64,000 nucleotides of DNA from Haliclystus octoradiatus (GCA_916610825.1 OU744448.1:33622493-33686492); one strand, 5' to 3'; shown: positions 48,423 to 59,439, counted from the first letter of the stretch. Program-made: numbers and translations. The notes: generated from the sequence alone by a model not told the origin.

Positions 48423-48618
48423 TGTAAGATTGTATTATAGAGTTTTAAGGACGAAATAAGACAAACGACCAAACATCAAGATAACTTGTGTAACTCTGTT
48501 TTATTAATCATATACGTGTTAGTTTTACAACGCTGTGCAATACACTCCGGTGTGCCTAATTTACAACTAAGTGTGATTAGTTTAATGACGTTGTAAATAT
48601 TAGTATTATTAATTATGA
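48423..48618 (-). repeat. 3' LTR of the gag-only element
   Basis: 196 bp, with a 6-bp insertion (TTTAAG) relative to the partner. Its edge supplies the stop codon of gag, showing that the internal region was deleted right up to the LTR. Confidence 0.88.
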
Positions 48619-49682
48619 CCCTTTTTCTTGCATTTGTGACACTCTAAATTGATGGCAGGGCAATCTCCTTTTTCATGTTTGGTTCCACATCGGCCACATG
48701 CGTCATTTGCCGTGTTTTTCGCGCCAGTATTTTTCGCGGCTTGAAACTGTTTCGGTTGTTTTTGAAACTTCTGTTTTTTGTAGGCGGACATCGCTCTGTT
48801 GGCGTTCACGCTTTTTTCTGTTAATTGATCATCAACATTACGACTTGCCTCGTAATTTTGGCAAATGTCTAAAGTAGCTTTTAAACTTAATTTTTCAAGC
48901 GGTGTTTCGAGTACCCTTTGTCTCATTCCTGAGTCCATTAGGCCTGATATGACACGGTCCCTTAATCGTTCTTCACGATGAATTGCATGGTTTGGACAAT
49001 CCTCGGTGGAATATCCACAGTCTTCATCAATTTCCCTCAGTGCGGCGTAATAATTGTTAACGCTTTCCCCCTGTTGTTGATCACGTTGAATAAAAACGCG
49101 TCGGTCTACAAGTGGGTGGCGATGAATTCGCAGATAATCTTTTAATGCCTTAATAATTTCAGCAATATCATCAGTATCTTTTATTTTGATAATTTCTTGG
49201 GTCCACATTTTTGTCCACTCTTCGTTGAGTGTTGATCTTAATAAACCTCGGCGTGCGTTTAAATCACATTCTTGATGTAGTCTCGTAGCAGCCGCGTAAT
49301 CATTAAATCTGATTTCCCAGTCACGAAAATCTATCAATTTCATGCCTTCAGGACTTTTAAGTTTCGGCATTGATATACGTTTGGCTGTTTGAAGATTTGC
49401 TGGTGAATTAGAAGAGCCTTGATGGACATTCGAAGTTGAAGTGCCCATATTCATAGTCTTGAAAGCATTAGTAAGTGACTCACCCTGTGACTTCATTGCT
49501 TCCGCCAACGCCTTTTGCATTTCTTGCTGTTGAGCCATCATTACTTCTTGCATTTTTGTTTGCTGGTCAGTAACCGATTGTAAGATTAACAGCATTGGAT
49601 CTTTCGAGGAATTAGCTAGTTCTTGTCTGAGTTGAACTACTTCTGCTTCCAAATCCGCTTTCGTTGGGTTCTTATTAGCCAT
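48609..49682 (-). CDS. gag: Ty3/gypsy-like Gag polyprotein, C-terminally truncated
   Basis: A 357-residue intact frame. Residues 1-80 are a Gln-rich, probably coiled-coil region. The middle has the retrotransposon Gag capsid pattern (FRDWEIRFNDYAAATRL; FIQRDQQQGESVNNYYAALR). A basic Lys/Gln-rich stretch follows, then a first zinc knuckle CX2CX3HX4C at 329-341. A second knuckle starts at Cys348 but stops after GHN, lacking its last Cys, because translation runs into the LTR. The Ty3/gypsy assignment rests on pattern recognition. The open frame suggests recent origin or function in trans. Confidence 0.85.
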   Translation of the reverse strand: MANKNPTKADLEAEVVQLRQELANSSKDPMLLILQSVTDQQTKMQEVMMAQQQEMQKALAEAMKSQGESLTNAFKTMNMGTSTSNVHQGSSNSPANLQTAKRISMPKLKSPEGMKLIDFRDWEIRFNDYAAATRLHQECDLNARRGLLRSTLNEEWTKMWTQEIIKIKDTDDIAEIIKALKDYLRIHRHPLVDRRVFIQRDQQQGESVNNYYAALREIDEDCGYSTEDCPNHAIHREERLRDRVISGLMDSGMRQRVLETPLEKLSLKATLDICQNYEASRNVDDQLTEKSVNANRAMSAYKKQKFQKQPKQFQAAKNTGAKNTANDACGRCGTKHEKGDCPAINLECHKCKKKGHN

Positions 49683-49799
49683 AATAAACCACGAAATAAA
49701 TACTGAGTTTTCGCTGGATTATAACCATGTAAGTCCGTTGAACATTAATAACAATGATTCAATAAATAACTTTATCTATTGAACTTTATAACTGCGCCA

Positions 49800-49989
49800 T
49801 GTAAGATTGTATTATAGAGTGACGAAATAAGACAAACGACCAAACATCAAGATAACTTGTGTAACTCTGTTTTATTAATCATATACGTGTTAGTTTTACA
49901 ACGCTGTGCAATACACTCCGGTGTGCCTAATTTACAACTAAGTGTGATTAGTTTAATGACGTTGTAAATATTAGTATTATTAATTATTA
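49800..49989 (-). repeat. 5' LTR of the gag-only element
   Basis: 190 bp; read on the plus strand it begins TGTAAGATTG. It matches the other LTR throughout except for a 6-bp indel and one terminal base. It contains AATAAA on the minus strand, a possible polyadenylation signal. Confidence 0.88.
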
Positions 49990-49994
49990 TATAC

Positions 49995-51251
49995 TACATA
50001 TACCTATTTGCTCGAATGTTAAAAAAAAAGTCACTGACTTAATGTTCATAAATTGTGTGATTAGTGTATCATAAAAAGCGATTTGTGCGACCTTCTATGA
50101 TACACATACCCGACGACCGACTTAACTTTTTGAACTTAGGTTAATCAGCATCTCAATGTATTTAGAGATTATTAATCAGGCAATAGACAATTAGGCAAGA
50201 TAACAACAACTAAATGTTATAACAATCTGTAACAGATAATATTTTTAAAAACCAAATGAATAATAATTATCTAAATACAACAATTGAATAATAATAATAA
50301 TAATTAATAATTAATAATACCTAATTTTACATCAATCAACATGATCGAAAGATAGATAATAACAAGCGTAAATATGAACAAAGTCAAAAACAAAGCCCGA
50401 CATAATAATAACTAATAATTATATGATATAAATATATGCTATATATATATAATATATAAATTCGATAAGCAATTTGCAATAAATTGTTAACTAATTAAAA
50501 ATACCTACACTATATAATAAAGTTTTTGTAAATAATTTATATATTTTACAACACAATCTTTTATAATTAAATTCCATGTGTAATAATTACGTTTTTATTG
50601 AAGAGTAAACAAATAATGTATATGTAGTAAAAACTATTATTTTATTTCATTTTACAATCTACAACTTTTTAATTTAAACTGTTTGAGAAATAGGTAGCAT
50701 ATAATCGCCACATGATTATAATTTGTACATTGTTTATTTTTATTAGTTAAACTATAGAATTATACACAACAACGTAATAACAAACTTTTGATCAGCAACC
50801 TTTCAAATAATTAACTGTACCCTTAGAGATTTAGAAGTGAAGATAAATGCGACCATGTAATTTTCTTTATAACTAATCGTTTATACTTGATATGCAAATT
50901 AACTCCATAAAATTGGAGCGTGCAATATTAACATTATTTAGTTTCCCACATACAATAGATAGAAACTAACTTGACATGAATTTATTATAATAAATTTCGT
51001 AAACTGTTGCTTGTATATTATTGCAATAATAGTTCTAAACTTTCCAATGTACATATATTTCATCTTGTAAACGAAACATTTATAATGTTATCGTAGCTAA
51101 CAGCTTTAAACACCACACAAGGCTAATCAAAGACATTATCCCTTGGATAAATCGAGGCCACGCCATCAGAAAATAGACTTTGAATAACCAAAAGCGCACT
51201 ATTATAGCGATTTAAAAATACTTTTTTGAGTCAAAATCAGATAGTGCATTA
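49995..51251. other. AT-rich spacer downstream of the SERTA gene
   Basis: No coding signal. An AATAAA on the minus strand near 50981-50986 could serve the SERTA gene, but AT-richness makes this weak. Confidence 0.4.
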
Positions 51252-52052
51252 TTACATTCCAACTAAAACTTGCATAATTTGGTCTAAATCGTCAAAGAAT
51301 GAATCTCCTTTAGCTTTCTCAACTTCACTTGCACATGTGGTAAGCGGAGGTGTCGATGATGTGCTCCAATCCTCATTCCATAACTGATTAATATTAGCAA
51401 CTAATGAATCCGATTCTGGTATGGTATAGTTCTCAAAATCATTCATATACGTATCATCCATTATATCAAATATAGATGGTAAAATAAAATTAGGTAGGTA
51501 ATAATGTGACGTACGATCTTGTTCAGTCTTATCAGTCTCCGTTGATGATTTCCGACGATCGCCGATACAACCAAATCGATTATTGCATGTTGATGATGAT
51601 GATAATTCGTTTTGATCAAGTTGATAAATATTATTATTATTATTATTTTTGTCATTTTCTTGCTTGTTTGTAAAGGGTTTAATGTCTATTCCAATATCAG
51701 CAAAACTTCGTTCTAATTTGGCTGGATTTGATGCTTCCGACAAACAATTTGCAATGTCTCTATTTGCCCAACTTTCATCAGTTGATTCTAAATTTTTAAC
51801 TAAACTTCCCAATAAACCAGAATCCGATTTTTCATTATTAAAAACCATTTCTCGTTCCATTTCCTTCTCAATTCGATGAACCGTATTTGTTATAAGAACT
51901 GTTCGTAATAATCTTGGTTCGACTTTGCCGTAGTTTCTTTGCATTTTACAAATAGACATATTTAAAATCATCTGTCGTTGTGATAATCTTTCGCTTGCAT
52001 CTGCATCAGATAAACGGCGTTTAGAGCCACGAGAATCTTCTACAGCCATCAT
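51252..52052 (-). CDS. SERTA-domain protein, CDCA4/SERTAD-like, 266 aa
   Basis: A probable nuclear transcriptional co-regulator of the TRIP-Br/CDCA4 family, which in vertebrates modulates E2F and cyclin-CDK activity. The SERTA motif spans about residues 24-66 (RQMILNMSICKMQ...EPRLLRTVLITNTVHRIE). The C-terminus is acidic and ends DDLDQIMQVLVGM (254-266), like the C-terminal activation/PHD-bromo-binding segment of CDCA4 and SERTAD1. The middle is Asn/Ser-rich and probably disordered. The coding region is a single exon, as is common in this family. A TTTGTTTAG acceptor sits 9 bases before the ATG at 52052, so a 5' UTR intron reaching to 53042 is likely. The second Met (51252 frame, codon 2) could also start translation. 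Which vertebrate paralogue is closest cannot be told here. Confidence 0.9.
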   Translation of the reverse strand: MMAVEDSRGSKRRLSDADASERLSQRQMILNMSICKMQRNYGKVEPRLLRTVLITNTVHRIEKEMEREMVFNNEKSDSGLLGSLVKNLESTDESWANRDIANCLSEASNPAKLERSFADIGIDIKPFTNKQENDKNNNNNNIYQLDQNELSSSSTCNNRFGCIGDRRKSSTETDKTEQDRTSHYYLPNFILPSIFDIMDDTYMNDFENYTIPESDSLVANINQLWNEDWSTSSTPPLTTCASEVEKAKGDSFFDDLDQIMQVLVGM

Positions 52053-52061
52053 ATTAATAAT

Positions 52062-53042
52062 CTAAACAAAGAAAGGATTTACTTCAAAATAACAACAACA
52101 CATTAAAACGCGTGTTGATAGACTGCAGACATATTTCAAACCTAATAAAATTATTTTAATGAAACAAAAAAAATTAGCCAAAAGTATTACGAATGTAGTC
52201 AATAAAAAAGTTTATTCTATAAAATAAAAGTGTTTCGAATATCATTACTAAGAAACAGGACATTGTTTTGAATATATTGCTCTTGCACAACGAGTTGTAA
52301 TTTGGTGCAAATTTGAAAGTTTTAATAGACTATTGGCTTATTGTTTGAAAAGATTTGCTTCAATAAAAATTAATGAAATAAAAGGAAATGAACAGTTATT
52401 AAAAGAATAAAATAGGATTACAATTTATGAAACATGATGTTGGGTTTTTTAATCAATATTTCAACCACTAAAATAGTAATAAACGAGAAATAAAATATCG
52501 TGTCTCAAGTTCAACTTTTCAAAATCAGACCAGACGTCTTCAGTTCAAACTGTTCGTTTCAGCTTGAAGACAATTTTTTATGAAGACATTTGTATAGGAA
52601 CTTAGACAAAATATCAAGCATCTTCTGAAAAAGCATGCAAAACACTCATTGCATTTTCAAATGATATTAAACGAGAAATAAAGCACTACAAAAGTGCGAC
52701 AGATAAATTTGAAAAACAAATACAAGTACGAACTTTCACAATCTTCAAAATAACAAAGCGAAAAACAGAACAAGCTTTTGACTTGCTCAGAATAACAAAA
52801 CTGTTCATTGCAGATGGTTCTAAAATTTGCTTTTTTAAATATTCTCACAGCTATCTCTTATTGATTTTAAGGAAACAACTATCATAAATGATAATTATCA
52901 TTGACTTATGGAGCACTCGGTAAAAACTCAGACAAAGAAATTTTATATACTTCAATCACAACCGATAACGTTCGCAAACAACTGATCATAATTTTAAAAA
53001 CATGACTAAGTAACACCACAGATGCTCATGCGATATACTTAC
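52062..53042 (-). other. probable 5' UTR intron of the SERTA gene
   Basis: AT-rich DNA between the GTAAGT donor at 53042 and the TTTAG acceptor at 52062. No repeat or open frame of note. Confidence 0.45.
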
Positions 53043-53340
53043 AAATTAATTGAATATTCAGTGATAGATATAGACGTTATCTTTGAGCTAGAAGGGGATG
53101 GAATCAATACACAAAATACAACAATCATGCGACCTTCCCCTCCTTTGCCTTGAAAATGCGAAAACATCAAAATTCGGGTCGTCGCCACAATGATTGACGT
53201 GAGAAAGATCATTTGGTCACGTGATCCGCATGCGCACATTGGAACGTTGTACTCAATTAGCGGAAGTACGTAAGCATGACGTCAGGATAGAGCAGTGAAA
53301 CCATGGCAGCAAGACAGCTGAACAAAAGACATGCCTATTT
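53043..53340 (-). promoter_or_regulatory. probable promoter and 5' UTR exon of the SERTA gene
   Basis: A locally GC-rich patch. It holds an NRF1-like CGCATGCGCA (about 53228-53237), an E-box CACGTG (about 53218), an ETS-like GCGGAAGT (about 53261) and a CRE TGACGTCA (about 53278). At 53037-53042 there is a perfect GTAAGT donor on the minus strand, pairing plausibly with the acceptor at 52062. Transcription start not determined. Confidence 0.55.
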
Positions 53341-53940
53341 CCGCCCAACTTTATGTTTACATCTACGGAAAAAATATACGTCATAGTGATGCAATGAAGT
53401 TGCTAAAACTCAATTATTTATCGTACATACTATGTATTTGGCTTCATAATAGTACAAAATTCGTTTTCATTTAATTTACATAATATCAACATGTTTTCTC
53501 AAAAGCTATTCTAGTATGACAGAGATCTTTATCTTTTCCCCGAGAATTTGAAGGTGTGAAATCTATTTATAAAATATAGACCTGCCTAAACTAGGTAGGT
53601 ATGGGGCCAGGATGGGGTACGCATATGTTAGTTGTTACACCTAGTTTGTTGGAGAGAAATTCAATGCACCAGTATATTTAAAGTGAGCATAAGCCCTCAT
53701 TTTGTGTTCTATTATCGAAGATAAAATAAAATATGATTCGAAGAAGCTCAAATAGTATGCGTTAAAGGCAGGTCGTGATTATAAACTGTACGGATTACGA
53801 AGTCAAAAATACAACAGCAAAAAATTAAAAAGTATCTAAGAACAATTCGGCAAATCAAAGTAAGCATGACTTGGAGCCATGCAGTCATTCAAAGAACCTG
53901 ATTTCAAATTCGGCTCTGATAACGTAAGAAAGAAATGATG
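53341..53940. other. spacer upstream of the SERTA promoter
   Basis: No gene seen. The right part may be the decayed upstream part of the adjacent LINE. Confidence 0.4.
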
Positions 53941-54432
53941 AGGGTATTATTGCCCGTATGTTTGTGGTATGTTGAAAATATTAGTACTCACTTATAATGC
54001 GTGGCATAAAATGGCACCTGGTTATTTACATGAGCTATTGCTCCCTCATATATAGCAATCATAACTTTGAGATCTAAGGATAAGATGATGCTTGTCCAAC
54101 CAGCTTATAACCTAAAAACCTACGGATGCCGTGCATTCTCCATCGCAGCACCGACATTATGGAATGGTCTTCCATTTGAAATTCACTCTTGTCCCTCACT
54201 TGAACAATTCAAAAAGAAAGTAAAAACTGATCTATTCAAAGAATCGAAATCTTAAACTAAAAGCAAAATCATTATTTGTCTGTTAATAACCTGTAGATTT
54301 AATCAATGAACCTTTAAATTATGCAAAAATTAAACTCATACCTTAATTTTTTACTACCATATTCATATTCTTGTGAAGTACCATTGAATTCCTTAAGAAA
54401 TGGTGCTGTATAAACGCATATTATTATTATCA
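53941..54432 (+). pseudogene. CR1/L2-type LINE 3' end (reverse transcriptase C-terminus)
   Basis: ILVLTYNAWHKMAPGYLHEL then, after a frameshift, YGCRAFSIAAPTLWNGLP and LEQFKKKVKTDLF: the standard C-terminal tail of CR1/L2-clade reverse transcriptases. The 3' end GGTGCTGTATAAACGCATAT followed by TATTATTAT is also typical. The 5' part is missing. Confidence 0.8.
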
Positions 54433-54727
54433 CTATACTTTTTGACATTTTTAACGTTTTCCTTGCAGCGGCTTTTTCATGTTTTGATCTTCTTTTTTCA
54501 GGGAAATATGCAGTTCTTTGTACATAATATTTAGGGTATCTTTTTCAAGATCAGAAGATTTTTTAGGGCCATTCTGAAAAAACGAAGTTATTTGAAGGCT
54601 TAGAACACAACCTTGTCGAAGCAAAATGGAAGCTACCCCCGGGACCGACCTCTGTTGCCGGACGGTACATATTGTACATATTGTCTATATATATATGTAT
54701 ATTTTATATAGATATATATATAATAAA
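54433..54727. other. spacer with AT dinucleotide tract
   Basis: Contains an imperfect TATATATA tract at 54685-54722. Nothing else recognised. Confidence 0.4.
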
Positions 54728-54885
54728 AGGAGTCAAAGACTACACATTCATAATTTTTACTAACAGTTTCATGCTTACACAATCATCAGACAAATAAACT
54801 AAAATCCGTAATGATTGCGTAAGGATGAAATTATTAGTAACAATTATGAATATGTATAGCCTTTGACTCCTTTTGATATATTTAG
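54728..54885. repeat. inverted pair of hammerhead-like termini
   Basis: The two arms carry AAAGGAGTCAAAG and CTTTGACTCCTTTT. The minus-strand copy at 54766-54789 keeps an intact CTGATGA...GAAAC core. The plus-strand copy (about 54812-54840) has TAATGATTGCG...GAAATTATT. Confidence 0.5.
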
Positions 54886-55558
54886 CTCTGTCAAATGATA
54901 TCGAGCACTATTTTTTGCTATTAGATAATATCTAATATATATATATATACATATATCTGTGCAGCCATAAATAAATTATATCATTTCTATTTGTATATAT
55001 TTAATTGAGTACTCTCACATCGGCTACAGCTTGACTAGATGTCATAGATTAGGAACATTTTGAATATAAATAGATCACTCTGAAGTCCTGATTAGATTGT
55101 ATACGATTGCTCACGACATTTCAATGAAATTTTTAGTGTAATTCGATCGCCTTTGTGAGTCCATAGTATGATAGCAAAGAATCTTCAGAATGGTCAGAAT
55201 TTCACATCTCCGATGTAGACTCCGGTTGGTATACGTCAGGAGTTGGTCTCAATCCTGAATGTGGTCCCAAGATACTCACATTAATCACTATGCAAGAATA
55301 ACTTTCAAAATATTTAATTGGGTGCTCAGTCACCAAGAGTGTGAATGTTCCATCCCTGTATTTACCAGTCAAAATATTACGTATGACAAATATGCATACC
55401 TACATACATACATATTACATACATACATCAATCCAAAGGGAGGTTATATAGTTTTTTTTTTGTTTTTTTTTCTGTTACATTTTATTTTCTAAAAAAAAAA
55501 AAACTAGGAAGATGTAAAATCTAAAAAACTAATTACAACTTTGAACTTTGCATATTAT
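54886..55558. other. spacer, no gene recognised
   Basis: Has a short TA-rich tract near 54935-54950 and a T-run at 55450-55470. No coding evidence. Confidence 0.4.
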
Positions 55559-56822
55559 CTACATTTTAAAAATTTCTGCAATGCCATCACAAGTCGGTAA
55601 AGTTCCCATAATGCTTGTGCAGTTACCTCTCTGAGTTGCGGTGCTCAATTTTTGCATCAGAAAAGCTCTTGAGCGCTTTTCTCCAGTTGCTATGGTTAGC
55701 TTCTTGGCAATGGTATCAATAAAATTCTTTGTTCCTTCACTGAATGGTCCCAAAGTTTCAAAAGCGGCTGGTTGTATGATGTAGTTAGCGGATAATCCTG
55801 CATATTTTTTAATCATTTTTCTTCAGCTTGCTCTGCTGCTTTCCCACTTCCTTTTGCTGACTTTGGTATGTTGGATGCAGCCAAGATATCTACACAAGTT
55901 ACGTCCCACACAGCGCATTTTCCATTTTCCATGGGATTTGTGTAGCAGCACCATCAGGTCTTTTCCATCGTCCCTACTTATGCCGGGTGGTTCCAGTATA
56001 GAAGGTACGTGTGCTAATGATAATGCTCTGCAGATGATGTTATTCAGTTCCGCGTGGCGTGACCAACGGCCAGCCGATTTTTTGCAGGCAACGCCACGTG
56101 TCCTATCAACTGAAACGTTTTTTCCGCATCTACAGGTATGCTCTTCGCAGATCTTTGAACCCAGTCGCAGGGGGGTAGCTATCCGAATCTCTGAGTTTGA
56201 AAGGAATTGTCCAAGTGGAGCTGATCGTATAGCTTGGAGCCAAGCTCCAGATTCTTTTGATTGAACAGTTCTCAACCGAGCCATGTCCTTTTGTGACGAG
56301 ACAATCTCTTGCAGAGCTTTTTGCTTTTAAAGGACTAAAGCAGCATCAAGGTCTTTCTGTTTGAATGGTTGTGGCAGCTTTACCAAGTTTGCTTGTGTAA
56401 TATTTTCCCACAATGAAGTGCACTCTTTAAGTTTTGGTACAGTCCTGAAGGGCTGAAGAAAGGAGAGAGTTGACCAAAGATGAAGAGTTTATTATTGATG
56501 ATTTGAAAGCAGGAAGAGCGATGTCTAAAGCTGAGCGTACTCCAATACCACCTGTATATATAGGTAAATTAGCATGTTGCCACTTTTCGTTGTACAATTT
56601 TATATTCAAGATTGACTCAAGACCTTCTTTGCAAGCAGAGTCCCAATTTTGAAGAAGATCGTTCCCAAAGCATGGTGAGCATCTAAGGATCTGTAGAAGC
56701 CTCGGAGTTGAGAAACAATGTTGGAGGAGGTAGAGTGCGTGGTGGGAGTCCAGGAGGGTAAGTCTGGAGTTCATTCTTCTTAGTTCTTCGGTTTTAAGGT
56801 TGAGTATGGTTATATAGTTCAA
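55559..56822 (-). pseudogene. non-LTR-type retroelement remnant with C-terminal nuclease-like region
   Basis: Three minus-strand blocks in order. 56427-56822 has DSHHALYLLQHCFSTPRLLQ and YTGGIGVRSALDIALPAF, a reverse-transcriptase C-terminal region. 55823-56284 has a Cys/His cluster (HTCRCG...C...RHAELNNIICRAL). 55559-55816 has the tail (AAFETLGPFSEGTKNFIDTI). Between them, KRPDG and WDVTCVD occur in shifted frames, resembling the PD...D-x-T core of restriction-like endonucleases. Several frameshifts make it inactive. The family name is not certain. Confidence 0.72.
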
Positions 56823-56828
56823 ATGGAA

Positions 56829-57126
56829 GAAGAGTAACCGAACTTCTGATCATATCTGATCGACCGCCCTGTGGCTCAAAACCCCCGAAGGTCAACTCAG
56901 CCTGGACTTTATCAAAACCATCAAATGAGTACCATCTTCTGATGGTGAATGGAATGGTCCCGAGCGAATCGCATTGTGAGGTAACATCTGTAATGAAATG
57001 TGTTGAAATTGATTTGCAGGGTTGCGGCTGAGATCAGTATTTATAATCAATGCTCCTAGGAATCACATATCTAGAAATAGAGGAGTGGTACGGGTTCCTT
57101 CAATAGGCGATACCGTCTACATTTTT
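56829..57126 (+). mobile_element. SINE copy 8, degenerate
   Basis: Diverged copy with a damaged tRNA-like head and internal deletions, abutting the retroelement remnant at 55559-56822. Confidence 0.75.
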
Positions 57127-57680
57127 ACCTGACTATCAATCCACACTCTCTCCCCTCCCTCAGTATTCACCAAATTTGCTAACTGCTACGAATTGATGAT
57201 CTGAATGTCAACAGCAATTGTTCATCCCTCAACATCTGCAGTTTATGTAGTAGTACATAGTCTCATAGAAAACGGTCAACCAAATAATACTGTAACACAG
57301 AAACTTTGATTATTAGGTCGTTATTGGAAATAGTCTAGAATTAATAACCATAATATTCATAACTAGCCAAATTCAAAAACTACTGTAAATGTACACCAGA
57401 AGTGTTCATCTTGGTTCAACAATTATTATAAGAGCCTGGAACTAGTGCTGTGCACAATTTAAACATTTTTCGACTCTACTTAGGTAAGAACACCATGGTA
57501 AATAATTATAGACTATTTCCAATAGCAATATGCTCCATGATTGGTTGGTTTTTCTTGGTTGAAACCAATGCAATGTGAATGCAACTAACCCGGGTTAACC
57601 CACTCCCAGTTTAAGTGGGTTTGACCTGGACGGTTAGTTGTAAGGTGAAGCAAACTAGTATAGAACCTGCGAGGACATTC
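57127..57680. other. spacer, no gene recognised
   Basis: No repeat or open frame of note. The CCCGGGTTAACCC-like segment near 57588-57602 is a short palindrome only. Confidence 0.35.
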
Positions 57681-57689
57681 CATGCAATT

Positions 57690-57968
57690 CGTTGCATGTT
57701 CACCGCCTGTAAATAATAACATATTTTACTCATTTTTCTATTGCATAATTACGTTATGGAACCAATTAACGGAAGACATTGTGACATGTTCCTCCCTAGA
57801 AAATTTTAGTTTAAGATGGGATAAGTTTGATTTAAGTAGCTACTGTAAGCACTCTCATTTGGCTGCACATCAGTGTAAATTACATTAATATATAATTTCC
57901 CTTTGCTTGCCTGTAAAAAAATACATCTTATGGTTTATTTTTTACAAATAAAAAATGAAATGAAATGA
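57690..57968 (+). pseudogene. LINE 3' fragment with (AAATG)n tail
   Basis: YSFFYCIITLWNQLTEDIV and LENFSLRWDKF resemble a reverse-transcriptase C-terminus (WN.L...V.SLE.F). The fragment ends in ATGAAATGAAATGAA, a usual LINE tail. Confidence 0.5.
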
Positions 57969-58268
57969 ACGTAAGTTTAACCCGGTTGTTTGCTACATAT
58001 ACATGGGCAGTGATGCGGATGAAGGACAAGGATGAGATAAGTGTGCTTTAAATAAAACAGATTATTTAATACCCAATCTCAAAAAGAAATACTAATTATT
58101 AAAATGTGACGTCGAATTATTTTATGCCCATTTATCTTATCCTATTTGACCTTGATTTACAAGAGCTGGTGTGACCACAACTTCTGTGTATTTGATGTTG
58201 TGCAGTGCAAGCCATTTCTGATTGTCTTGATTGATTTCAGCTATAATTGTACTAATCAGAAACGCTCG

Positions 58269-58302
58269 TGATGAGTCCCTTCGCAGGGACGAAAACGTGT
58301 CA
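58269..58302 (+). ncRNA. hammerhead-like ribozyme motif with intact stem II
   Basis: TGATGA, then a perfect GTCCC(TTCGCA)GGGAC stem, then GAAA. The base before TGATGA is G instead of the required C, which would be expected to impair cleavage. Confidence 0.5.
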
Positions 58303-59240
58303 GACCAACTTCATCAACTCTACTAATTTGCCCAGTAATGCTACAGCATACATCTCAGAGGTGTACAGGATCAGGAGTCAAACTCCGACATTATCGAGTA
58401 TTTAAATTTCAAAAGGAGCAGGACTGCCGTGATTTTTTTACCAATCAGGAGCAGAAGTCGGAGCCGGAATCTATAATGCAGTCTTGGTGATTTCTTAATA
58501 AACATTGTGAAGTTTAAAATTGTCTGGAAAGTTCTAGGCCAGGGTGTCACAAAAGTTTCGATCTTCCGTGAACAGTGTTGCTCGGTTGTAAACTTTCTGG
58601 GATTGAATATATAATGCTTCATAGTTTTGAAGAATTGATCTTAAAATTTTAGAAATTTGAGTTAACTTTGAAGCAAGAATCATGGATTTCAAAACTTAAA
58701 AATATGAAATCCAAAAATAATAAATTTTGAATAAGAAAATAATCATGATAAGAATTGAAACCGTCTTATTTTGTGCTGGCTTTCCGGGAACCAGCTTCCC
58801 AGGATCCCGCATTTTGTAACAGCCTGTTCTAGGCTAATTCAATTTGAACCTTTCTATATCTGTTTATTGATAAATTGAACCATTCTCAGACTGCTTACAT
58901 CACTGTTCTGAAATATTTTCGAGTCTATTTTTCTTACATTTTCAGACTCGGACTTGGAGTCAAATGCTTATATATGGAATTTTTCAGAATATATGCAGTC
59001 TAAAAATTCTGACTACGTACATGTCTGAAAACATTTCTCTCATTTCTCCCTTTTGAATAAATCTCGTTTAAAATTTCGAATTTGCGAATCAAGAAGCAGA
59101 TTTGAATGTCCACGAGGTCATACATATGTAATTACAGCCAAGGATTTTATCTGTAGTTCTATTCACCCTAGTTGATCTTGCCCAACAATACTTGATCCAT
59201 GATATGTACAATTTTTATTCGAGATATTAGATAATAGAGC
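58303..59240. other. spacer, no gene recognised
   Basis: The longest open frame (58371-58622, minus) has no recognisable motif and is probably chance. Confidence 0.4.
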
Positions 59241-59439
59241 CGTTGCAAAACTGTTCACGAGTTCATAAACAGTTCACGAGCTTTATGGATAGCTTATCGG
59301 TTCATGAATAAATATTTCAACCCACGTCTGCTGTGATATTTTACCGTCCTCCTTGATGTCTGGAAATGGTAATTACCCGTTAGATTGTTAATTTGTGCTC
59401 TTCATACATAATACACAGTTCATTAATAGATAACATATA

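Larger units (their letters stand above)
48423..49989 (-). mobile_element. short gag-only LTR retroelement
   Basis: A 1567-bp element bounded by direct repeats, with TATAC duplicated outside both ends (48418-48422 and 49990-49994). On the minus strand the order is 5' LTR, leader, gag, 3' LTR. No protease, reverse transcriptase or integrase remains. The leader starts TGGCGC right after the 5' LTR, as expected for a tRNA primer-binding site. The near-identical LTRs indicate recent insertion. Confidence 0.88.
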
